A DNA stretch of 8,828 nucleotides from an uncultured Clostridia bacterium (GTDB lineage: Bacteria > Bacillota > Clostridia > Christensenellales > Borkfalkiaceae): positions 1 to 8,828 of the forward strand of contig CANREU010000059.1 in NCBI GenBank assembly GCA_947629725.1, in the 5' to 3' direction. Under the pieces are notes generated by a model that ran no database searches, was not told the origin of the DNA, and was given only the letters and a program-made list of their open reading frames with translations. The stretch's first letter is position 1, and every line of letters starts with the position of its first letter. Position numbers and translations under genes: made by a program. This document shows, piece by piece, positions 1 through 4,808 of the stretch.

Positions 1-155
1 AGCCCGCAGATGCACTTCTCCGTCGTCGACTTCCCGCTGCCGTTCTCGCCGATGAAGCCGTAGATGGCCCCCTGCGGAACGGTCATATCGAGGCCGTCCA
101 CCGCCGTCTTTTGCCCGAACCGTTTGGTCAAATTCCGAATTTCGATCGCATTCAT
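1..155 (-). CDS. ABC transporter ATP-binding protein, N-terminal part (cut by window edge)
   Basis: Only the first 51 codons are present; the gene runs off the left edge. The peptide starts MNAIEIRNLTKRFG and reaches the Walker A loop GENGSGKS, which binds the ATP phosphates, so it is the nucleotide-binding subunit of an ABC transporter. The start is ATG at 153-155, with GGAGG at 161-165 five bases upstream, directly after the stop of the permease gene, so it is co-transcribed with that gene. It is a close paralogue of the ATPase at 986-1888. The two align without gaps over 154 bases, with only three differences in the stretch 2-89 and lower identity nearer the start codon. It probably begins a second ATPase-permease pair or supplies an alternative ATPase to the same permease. 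The family is clear; the substrate is unknown. Confidence 0.9.
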   Translation of the reverse strand, partial: MNAIEIRNLTKRFGQKTAVDGLDMTVPQGAIYGFIGENGSGKSTTEKCICG

Positions 156-165
156 GACAGCCTCC

Positions 166-984
166 TTAATACACGTCCCTGTGATACAAAATGACCGTGC
201 CGAGGACGTTGTACACGATCGCCCAAGCGAGAGAGCAGGCAAGGCACACGAGGACGGAGAGAAAGTTTGCGGAAAGACAGGCGTACACCGAGGAGCCGTA
301 GAGGAAGATGTTGAGCGCCGCCGAATTTCCGACAAGCGCGGCCGCCCCGATGACGGGGATCCCCGTCCCCAAGACGAAGCAGAGGGCAATGGAGATGTCG
401 AATTTTCTGCGGAATATGATATTGATAAAGGTGTAGAGGCTCGCCCAGCCGAGGCTCATGATAACTTTGCCGAGAATTGCACAAAGGAGAGAACCTGCAT
501 TGATCGAAAACGGAAGCCCCGTTGCCGCCCCCGAGATCGTCCCGCCGATGAGGTAAGTAACACACATGCACACCATCGAGAAGGCGGAGACGAGGGTCTT
601 TGAGATCATGTAGTCCTCCTTCTTCGCGTGCGTGGTGAAGAGCTGTTTTACGTACCCGCTCCGATAGTCGTGCCCGATAAAGATGGAGACCATGATCCCG
701 CCGAAGATGAAGACCATGTTCATGTTGGCGTACTCGCCCATGTCGCTTATCACATAGAGCGGGCGCTCCGCCGCGACGATCTGCCAGGCATTCGTAAACA
801 TGCCCGCCGTCTCCCCTTCGCCCATTGCCCCCATCGAGACGAGAGCGGGGATGATGGCCGCGATCGCGATGAAAATATAGAAGAGGGGGGTGTGGAAGAG
901 ACGGTAGAAGTCGACGCCGAGCATCCCCTTGATCCTCGCAAAGAAGCTCGGCCGCTCGAATCGCAAGGCCTGTGCGGTTGCCAT
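166..984 (-). CDS. ABC-2 type transporter permease (BcrB/lantibiotic-immunity-like)
   Basis: A 272-residue membrane protein with about six hydrophobic helices, near residues 33-52, 87-105, 128-152, 165-190, 197-218 and 242-267. Residues 104-116 (GHDYRSGYVKQLF) resemble the cytoplasmic coupling segment of small ABC-2 permeases that export peptides or drugs or give immunity to them. A hydrophilic loop at about 53-86 probably faces outward. The start at 984 lies two bases past the stop of the upstream ATPase gene, with a GGAGGTGG-type ribosome binding site inside that gene's last codons (about 991-997), so the pair is one transcriptional unit and should form one transporter. Length and topology fit the family. 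The exported substrate cannot be read from the sequence; a lipid-II-binding peptide antibiotic or another toxic amphiphile is only a family-based guess. Confidence 0.85.
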   Translation of the reverse strand: MATAQALRFERPSFFARIKGMLGVDFYRLFHTPLFYIFIAIAAIIPALVSMGAMGEGETAGMFTNAWQIVAAERPLYVISDMGEYANMNMVFIFGGIMVSIFIGHDYRSGYVKQLFTTHAKKEDYMISKTLVSAFSMVCMCVTYLIGGTISGAATGLPFSINAGSLLCAILGKVIMSLGWASLYTFINIIFRRKFDISIALCFVLGTGIPVIGAAALVGNSAALNIFLYGSSVYACLSANFLSVLVCLACSLAWAIVYNVLGTVILYHRDVY

Positions 985-985
985 A

Positions 986-1888
986 TTATACCACCTCCTT
1001 GCCGCTCATGAGACCGACGTAATACTCCTCGAGCCCGATCTTGTGCTTTTTGACCTCCCCCACCGCCAGCCCGTTTTGAAGGAGGAAGGCGGTGAGTTTG
1101 CCCGTATCGTCCACGTCGTAAACTTTGAGTTCGTCCTGTTCCCGCTGCACGGCCTTGCCGAGCCTTTGAAGGAGGGTGAATGCCCTTTGCATATCCCCCG
1201 TTTTGAGGGAGACGAAGTTCTGTGCGCGCCCCTCCATCTCGGACGCCGCGATCTCCCTTATCATCTTCCCCTGACGGATAATTCCGTAATGGGTGGCGAT
1301 TTTTTCGAGTTCGCCCAAGATGTGCGAGGAGATGAGGACGGTGCAGCCGTAGGTTTGCGTGATGTCCGTGAGGATCTCCCGCATGAGCTTCATCCCGTCG
1401 GTGTCGAGCCCGTTGATGGGCTCGTCCAAAATGAGGAGGGCGGGGGCGCCGAGCAGCGCCATCGCAATGCCGACGCGCTGCTTCATGCCGAGCGAACACT
1501 TCTTGAAACGCAATTTTGCGTTGTCCTCCATGCGGACGGTTTTGAGGACCCGCTCGATTTGCCCTTTTCTATCGCGGAGCCCCAAATTGATCGCCTGCAT
1601 CATGAGGTTTGTGTAGACGCTCGAGGCGGGGAAACACCCCGCGTTTTCGATGAGCGCCCCCACCCTCGCGCGGACGCCTGCGTCGGTGTAGGGCCTCCCG
1701 AAGAGAGATATTTTGCCCTTGTCGGGAACGAGGTGCCCGCAGATGCACTTCTCCGTCGTCGACTTCCCGCTCCCGTTTTCGCCGATGAAGCCGTAGATCG
1801 CCCCCTGCGGAACGGTCATATCCAGCCCGTCGAGCGCATACATGCCGCGGAAACTCTTGGTGAGCCCGCGTATTTCGATCGCGTTCAT
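986..1888 (-). CDS. ABC transporter ATP-binding protein (BcrA/LanF-like)
   Basis: A 300-residue ABC ATPase that should power the adjacent permease. Visible motifs: Walker A GENGSGKS (36-43), signature SLGMKQR (132-138, in place of LSGGQ), Walker B LLILDEP (151-157), D-loop INGLD (158-162) and switch histidine in SSH (H189). The Q-loop position reads ALIENAG (78-84), with Glu where most ABC proteins have Gln; this E-loop is typical of lantibiotic-immunity LanF/BcrA ATPases. Residues from about 220 on form the family's C-terminal extension. I chose ATG at 1886-1888 because GGAGG lies five bases upstream at 1894-1898 and the protein then starts exactly like its paralogue (MNAIEIR); a longer reading from 1936 adds 16 residues with no family support. 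It is the first gene of the leftward operon and is divergent from the TetR gene, which probably controls it. Confidence 0.93.
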   Translation of the reverse strand: MNAIEIRGLTKSFRGMYALDGLDMTVPQGAIYGFIGENGSGKSTTEKCICGHLVPDKGKISLFGRPYTDAGVRARVGALIENAGCFPASSVYTNLMMQAINLGLRDRKGQIERVLKTVRMEDNAKLRFKKCSLGMKQRVGIAMALLGAPALLILDEPINGLDTDGMKLMREILTDITQTYGCTVLISSHILGELEKIATHYGIIRQGKMIREIAASEMEGRAQNFVSLKTGDMQRAFTLLQRLGKAVQREQDELKVYDVDDTGKLTAFLLQNGLAVGEVKKHKIGLEEYYVGLMSGKEVV

Positions 1889-1906
1889 ATCTGCCTCCAT
1901 GTCTCC

Positions 1907-1912
1907 ATTGTA
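1907..1912 (-). promoter_or_regulatory. Possible -10 element of the ABC operon
   Basis: On the minus strand this reads TACAAT, 18 bases upstream of the ATPase start. No good -35 hexamer lies 16-18 bp further upstream, so this is a weak candidate based on position and one hexamer. The flanking spacer also holds a direct repeat, TTCCGAAGAG at 1917-1926 and TTCCGAAAAG at 1945-1954, and a short inverted repeat CCGA/TCGG at 1947-1960, any of which could be regulator contacts. Confidence 0.3.
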
Positions 1913-1986
1913 GAGTTTCCGAAGAGAAAACGCCACAACATAAATTCCGAAAAGTGTCGGTTTCTGAAAATATTTTTGCTTTTGAA

Positions 1987-2010
1987 CCGCACAAACGTTG
2001 ATTTTTGCGG
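1987..2010. promoter_or_regulatory. Imperfect 24-bp palindrome, candidate TetR operator
   Basis: The two 12-base halves match at CCGCA (1987-1991) with TGCGG (2006-2010), and at AAA (1993-1995) with TTT (2002-2004); the central six bases do not match. TetR-family dimers usually bind 15-30 bp palindromes in the spacer between their own gene and a divergent target operon, which is where this lies. Its right arm runs into the GGAGG at 2009-2013, so DNA binding, or a hairpin in the transcript, could also mask that ribosome binding site. The symmetry is seen directly; the operator role is inferred. Confidence 0.4.
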
Positions 2011-2021
2011 AGGAAAAGCGT

Positions 2022-2036
2022 ATGATAGAGGCATGA
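2022..2036 (+). other. Four-codon mini-ORF whose stop overlaps the tetR start
   Basis: ATG at 2022 is followed by ATA GAG GCA and TGA, and the TGA (2034-2036) overlaps the ATG of the regulator gene (2033-2035) as ATGA. The strong GGAGG at 2009-2013 is eight bases from this mini-ORF start, a good spacing, but 19 bases from the regulator start, which is too far. Ribosomes may therefore load at the mini-ORF and reinitiate at the regulator. It may also be fortuitous, with AGAGG at 2027-2031 or a leaderless or weak site serving the regulator. Confidence 0.35.
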
Positions 2037-2632
2037 ATAAATCAGAGGCAAAATTCCGCAACACGGCGGTGAAGATGGACGACGCCCTCGTCGCCCTTCT
2101 CGAACACAAAAAGTTCAACGATATTTCCATTATGGAAGTATGCGAAAAGGCGGGCGTCAACCGCTCCACCTTCTACGCACACTATGAGAATTTATACGAC
2201 CTTCTGAAGGAGACGCAGGAGCGCGCCGTCTCCGACTTCTCCGCCTCCTTCGGGGCCACTTTAAGCTCCGCAGATCTCTCCGAAATGACGCCCGACGAGC
2301 TCATCTTCATCACGCCGCAATACCTCGTGCCCTATCTTACGTTCATCAAAAAGAACAGGCGGCTGTATGAAGTCTACAACCATTCCAACGCCTTCCCCAT
2401 CGGGGATATGGACAAACAGCTCATCGAAAAGGTCTTTGTCCCTATCTATGCAAAGAACGGCGTGACGGACAGGCGCGTCGTGGAATACATGTCCCGCTAC
2501 TTTATGAGCGGCGTCACCGCCATCACGATGGAGTGGGTGAGGCGGGGCTGTGAGGACGATATTCTCTTCATATGCGAAGTGATCTCCATTTGCGTGCGCC
2601 CCTCGATGAGGGCGCAAGAGCTGCTCTCATGA
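2033..2632 (+). CDS. TetR/AcrR-family transcriptional regulator
   Basis: A 199-residue protein with the N-terminal TetR DNA-binding domain at about 10-55. Helix two and the turn read ISIMEVCEKAGVNRSTFY, and the domain closes with AHYENLYDLL, the family's usual end. The remaining helical part, about 60-199, is the ligand and dimerisation domain and resembles the TetR_C group found in Firmicutes; no ligand can be assigned. The normal length and the short run before the helix-turn-helix support ATG at 2033, although its own Shine-Dalgarno is poorly placed (AGAGG at 2027-2031 is one base away, the good GGAGG at 2009-2013 is 19 bases away). It is divergent from the ABC exporter, the usual layout for a local repressor relieved by the exporter's substrate. 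Its stop overlaps the next gene's start as ATGA, so the two are translationally coupled. Confidence 0.9.
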   Translation: MNKSEAKFRNTAVKMDDALVALLEHKKFNDISIMEVCEKAGVNRSTFYAHYENLYDLLKETQERAVSDFSASFGATLSSADLSEMTPDELIFITPQYLVPYLTFIKKNRRLYEVYNHSNAFPIGDMDKQLIEKVFVPIYAKNGVTDRRVVEYMSRYFMSGVTAITMEWVRRGCEDDILFICEVISICVRPSMRAQELLS

Positions 2633-3537
2633 AGAAACTTCTCGCATTTTTCAAAGAGCCGCCGCTGTGGTTCTTGCTCCTTCTCGCCGTTTTGGCAGTC
2701 GGCGGGGCGGTGGGCGGAACGCTGTTTCTCACGCAGGAGAGCCTGTCCGCGTATGTTGCCGCGGGCTACGTCTTCCTCGGCGTGATGGGCGCCTCCGCGG
2801 GCTACTGCGTCTACGGCTTTATCAAGACCTTCCCGGATCTCAACGGGCGGGTCATGAAATGGTCGGAGGGAAAGCCCTTCTGGGGGAGGCTGTTCCGCGA
2901 ATACGGCTTCCGCACCATTCTCTTTGCGCTCTTTTCCTTCCTCATAAACACGGCCTTCGCCGTGTACAACGGCGTCATCGCGGCGCTGAACGGCTCCGCC
3001 TGGTTCGGCGCGCTCGCGGGTTACTACGGGCTGCTGATCGTGCTGCGGGGCGTCCTGCTTTTATACCATGCCGCAAGGCGGAAGAGGATCCGCCGCGGGC
3101 AGACGGAGGAAGAGACGCGCCGCGGGGACGTAAAAATCTATATGGCGTGCGGAGGGCTGCTTATCCTGCTTCCCGCCGCGCTCTCGGCCGTGATCGCGTG
3201 CACGGTCTCGGGGGAGGCGTTCGTTCACACGGGGCTTACGATCTACGCCTATGCGGCATACGCCTTCACAAAGGCCGGCTTCGCCATCTACCATTTCGTC
3301 AAGACGCAGCGCTCCGATGAGATGACGGTGCGGGCGGCGAAGCACATCAACCTTGCCGACGCCTTCGTCTCCATCCTCGCCCTGCAGACGGCAATGTTCC
3401 ACGAGTTCGGCGGAGGGGGCATCGACGTCCCGATGATGAACGCCGTTACGGGGGCGGTCGTGTGCGCACTCACCGCCGCGCTCGGCATCTTTATGATCGC
3501 CGTCGCCGCAAGGAAATTGAGGAAGAACGCACCGTGA
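2629..3537 (+). CDS. Uncharacterised eight-helix membrane protein
   Basis: I do not recognise a named family. The 302-residue product has about eight hydrophobic helices, near residues 13-34, 43-65, 95-118, 122-146, 168-192, 199-224, 242-258 and 268-294. A basic cytoplasmic linker at 149-169, rich in Arg and Glu, separates two four-helix halves, so an internal duplication is possible but not obvious in the sequence. Charged residues within or next to helices include H258 and E259 near the end of helix seven. The ATG at 2629-2631 overlaps the TetR stop (ATGA) and lies within the coding end of that gene; a longer reading from 2572 would sit well inside tetR and is unlikely. Coupling to the regulator suggests it acts in the same response, perhaps as an accessory exporter or membrane-stress protein, but that is inference. 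Confidence 0.8.
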   Translation: MKKLLAFFKEPPLWFLLLLAVLAVGGAVGGTLFLTQESLSAYVAAGYVFLGVMGASAGYCVYGFIKTFPDLNGRVMKWSEGKPFWGRLFREYGFRTILFALFSFLINTAFAVYNGVIAALNGSAWFGALAGYYGLLIVLRGVLLLYHAARRKRIRRGQTEEETRRGDVKIYMACGGLLILLPAALSAVIACTVSGEAFVHTGLTIYAYAAYAFTKAGFAIYHFVKTQRSDEMTVRAAKHINLADAFVSILALQTAMFHEFGGGGIDVPMMNAVTGAVVCALTAALGIFMIAVAARKLRKNAP

Positions 3538-3574
3538 GGTGAGCGGGTGTTGTATACGCCCCCCGCACCCCTAC

Positions 3575-3598
3575 CCCTCGCCCCCCGAGGGGCGAGGG
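3575..3598. terminator. Strong GC hairpin after the membrane protein gene
   Basis: A perfect 10-bp stem, CCCTCGCCCC (3575-3584) with GGGGCGAGGG (3589-3598), closes a four-base loop. It lies 38 bases past the stop of the eight-helix protein. No T-run follows, so it may slow or protect the transcript rather than act as a classic intrinsic terminator. The outer stem sequence is the same CCCTCGCCCC/GGGGCGAGGG module seen in other repeats of the window. Confidence 0.4.
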
Positions 3599-3609
3599 CA
3601 GGTTTCCCC

Positions 3610-3673
3610 TCATTCCGAGCCCTCGTAGAGGGCGAGTGAATCTTTCAAGATACACTCGCTACGCTCGGTATGA
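3610..3673. repeat. Head-to-head pair of CATTCCGAG-type repeats forming a long hairpin
   Basis: The left arm starts TCATTCCGAG (3610-3619) and ends CGAGTGAATCTT (to 3644). The right arm starts AAGATACACTCG (3647-3658) and ends CTCGGTATGA (3664-3673). The arms are reverse complements with about one mismatch per ten bases, plus an extra small hairpin, CCCTC/GAGGG, inside the left arm. The same motif recurs in direct orientation at 8336-8364 and 8494-8522. Confidence 0.7.
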
Positions 3674-3702
3674 GGAGAAGGTGTTCCGCCCCACCCCCCT
3701 AC

Positions 3703-3721
3703 CCCCCTCCCACGGAGGGGG
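3703..3721. repeat. C-rich/G-rich hairpin
   Basis: An 8-bp perfect stem, CCCCCTCC (3703-3710) with GGAGGGGG (3714-3721), with a CAC loop. It resembles the CCTCCCCCCT/AGGGGGGAGG hairpins of the right-hand island (8272-8299, 8391-8418, 8557-8585). Confidence 0.6.
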
Positions 3722-3740
3722 CATTCCCGCTCTTTTCTTG

Positions 3741-3787
3741 GCGCCCCCTTGAGGGGGAAGCAAGATCGGAAAACGGGGCGAGGGCAA
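3741..3787. repeat. Composite repeat: CCCCC hairpin plus module shared with the right island
   Basis: CCCCC (3744-3748) pairs with GGGGG (3753-3757) around TTGA. The following bases to 3787 match 8291-8327 closely; the last 20 bases, 3768-3787, are identical to 8308-8327 and differ at one base from 8466-8485. This shows that the two islands share a repeat family. The hairpin part also matches 4125-4145. Confidence 0.7.
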
Positions 3788-3793
3788 ACGAAA

Positions 3794-3815
3794 AAGAGAG
3801 GCGTGCGCCTCTCTT
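3794..3815 (-). terminator. Intrinsic-terminator-like hairpin
   Basis: A perfect stem, AAGAGAGGCG (3794-3803) with CGCCTCTCTT (3806-3815). On the minus strand the stem is followed by a run of five T, as expected for termination of the leftward radC-kinase-regulator transcript, about 340 bases past its last stop. The plus side has TTCTTC and could work weakly. A sister hairpin lies at 8672-8696 after the clp gene. Confidence 0.55.
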
Positions 3816-3819
3816 CTTC

Positions 3820-3860
3820 GTCATTCCGACGCCGCGCCTTGCGCGGCGGAGCGGATCTCG
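3820..3860. repeat. Variant CATTCCGA repeat with GC hairpin
   Basis: GTCATTCCGA opens the element and CGGATCTCG closes it. In the middle CGCCGCGC (3830-3837) pairs perfectly with GCGCGGCG (3841-3848) over a CTT loop. This is a variant of the CATTCCGAG...ATCT family at 3610, 8336 and 8494, with a different central hairpin. Confidence 0.55.
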
Positions 3861-3953
3861 CTCTTTTGTGTTGGCACGATCTCATGGGCGGCCCCCCTCC
3901 CTATCGCCCGCACGCTATAAATGTTATCGGAGGGCGGCACGCCATACAAGTAC

Positions 3954-3981
3954 GTCATGTTGAGCGTAGTCGAAACATGAC
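3954..3981. repeat. GTCATGTT...AACATGAC palindromic repeat
   Basis: The arms GTCATGTT (3954-3961) and AACATGAC (3974-3981) are perfectly complementary. The 12-base loop, GAGCGTAGTCGA, is of the GAGCGTAGTCGAA type known from many bacterial intergenic repeats. It follows 3858-3953, in which I see nothing else of note. Confidence 0.6.
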
Positions 3982-3997
3982 CTTATTATAATGCGGA

Positions 3998-4021
3998 CAC
4001 CCTTCGACTTCGCTCAGGGTG
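3998..4021. repeat. CACCCT...AGGGTG repeat
   Basis: CACCCT (3998-4003) pairs with AGGGTG (4016-4021) around TCGACTTCGCTC. It resembles the complement of the GAGCGTAGTCGA element just upstream, so the two form an imperfect head-to-head pair. Confidence 0.55.
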
Positions 4022-4063
4022 ACGTATTTTATAGCTCGCTCAGAGTGACGTGCTTTATAGCGG
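4012..4063. repeat. 26-bp tandem duplication, two copies
   Basis: Copy one is 4012-4037 and copy two is 4038-4063. Both begin GCTCAG, share GTGACGT and share TTTATAGC; they differ at five of 26 positions. The duplication starts inside the preceding hairpin, so copy two is a truncated repeat that lacks the left arm. Confidence 0.7.
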
Positions 4064-4124
4064 ATCGGGATAACAAGGTTGTAACAATTCGTGGGAAAAC
4101 CCCACTCGTCACGGCTGTGCCGCG

Positions 4125-4145
4125 GCGCCCCTTCAAAGGGGGAAG
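4125..4145. repeat. CCCCTT/AAGGGG hairpin next to the response regulator stop
   Basis: CCCCTT (4128-4133) pairs with AAGGGG (4136-4141) over a two-base gap (the real loop must be larger). It lies 16 bases beyond the regulator stop on the minus strand. A second small hairpin, GTGGG (4091-4095) with CCCAC (4101-4105), follows. Neither has a clear T-run, so they may be transcript-end stabilisers or attenuators. The sequence matches the hairpin at 3741-3760. Confidence 0.4.
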
Positions 4146-4157
4146 GGCTTGCCGTTT

Positions 4158-4805
4158 TCAGCCCTCGAGGACGGCGCGCATCTTCTCCGCCGCCTCCTGC
4201 CTGCTCTTTGCGCCGAGCTTGACGTAGATGGTCGAGATATAGTTGCGCGCGGTGCCGTCGGAGAGTTTCAGGGCGGAGGCGATCTGTTTGTTCGTAAAAT
4301 TCTCGTAGAGCATGAGGGCGATCTCCACCTCCCGTCCCGAGAGGTTGAACTTGCGCTTCAACTTGATCTCGCGGTCGTTGGAGACCATCTTCGCCGCGTC
4401 CGCGATCCGCTTCGCGATCTTGGCGGGGAGGATGGTGTCCCCCGCATAGGCGTTCTTGATGGCGTCGATGAGCGCCGCCGCCGAGGTATCTTTGAGGAGA
4501 TACCCGCTCGCGCCGTAGTTGATGGCGTTGAGGATGTAGTCGCTGTCGTCGAAGGTCGTGAGCACCAAGACCTTCACGTCGGGGAACCGCCGCTTGATCT
4601 CCTGCGTGGCGATCACGCCGTTCATGTTGGGCATGCGGATGTCCATGAGGACGACGTCGGGCCGCAAAGACGCGGTCATCTCCACCGCCTTGAGGCCGTC
4701 CGACGCGACCCCCACGACCTCGAAGTCGGGGCAGGTCGTAAGCACGCTGCGCACGCCGTCGGCAAGAATGGTCTGGTCGTCTGCGAGAAGTACCTTGATC
4801 TTCAT
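4158..4805 (-). CDS. NarL/LuxR-family response regulator
   Basis: A 215-residue two-component regulator that takes phosphate from a histidine kinase and binds DNA. The receiver domain is residues 1-120, with acidic pocket D9-D10, phospho-acceptor D55 in VVLMDIRMPN, T83/T84 and the conserved K105 in YLLKD. The C-terminal LuxR-type helix-turn-helix is at about 154-210 (LSGREVEIA, FTNKQIASALKLSDGTARNY), with the usual recognition-helix pattern. Family length is normal, 200-225. The ATG at 4803-4805 is three bases past the kinase stop, and GGAG at 4814-4817 is eight bases upstream, so it is the last gene of a radC-kinase-regulator operon and is surely the kinase's partner. Its targets are not visible here. 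There is no sign of damage. Confidence 0.95.
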   Translation of the reverse strand: MKIKVLLADDQTILADGVRSVLTTCPDFEVVGVASDGLKAVEMTASLRPDVVLMDIRMPNMNGVIATQEIKRRFPDVKVLVLTTFDDSDYILNAINYGASGYLLKDTSAAALIDAIKNAYAGDTILPAKIAKRIADAAKMVSNDREIKLKRKFNLSGREVEIALMLYENFTNKQIASALKLSDGTARNYISTIYVKLGAKSRQEAAEKMRAVLEG

Positions 4806-4808
4806 ACT

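Larger units (their letters stand above)
3538..4157. repeat. Intergenic island of palindromic repeats, no gene
   Basis: This 620-base gap between two converging genes holds no convincing coding sequence. It is a mosaic of short hairpins and repeat families: C-rich/G-rich hairpins, motifs of the CATTCCGAGCG...GAATCTT kind, a GTCATGTT...AACATGAC palindrome, a CTTCGACTTCGCTCAGGGTGACG-type motif and GCGCCCC-TT-AAGGGG hairpins. Such motifs are widespread in intergenic regions of many bacterial genomes and often generate false small proteins. Individual elements are listed separately. Convergent transcription from both sides makes transcription termination a plausible shared role. Confidence 0.8.

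Noticed and set aside
985..990. TATAAT on the minus strand just before the permease ATG
   Set aside because: It lies between the Shine-Dalgarno and the start codon inside an operon with a one-base gap, so a promoter there could not give a usable leader; chance AT-rich spacer.
929..2032. Long upstream extension of the TetR frame
   Set aside because: It is open by chance across the opposite-strand ABC genes; the TetR domain begins normally at 2033.
3670..4227. Several small plus-strand reading frames across the left island
   Set aside because: They translate palindromic repeats (for example the stretch FDFAQGD), lack ribosome binding sites and overlap hairpins; such peptides are well-known false predictions.
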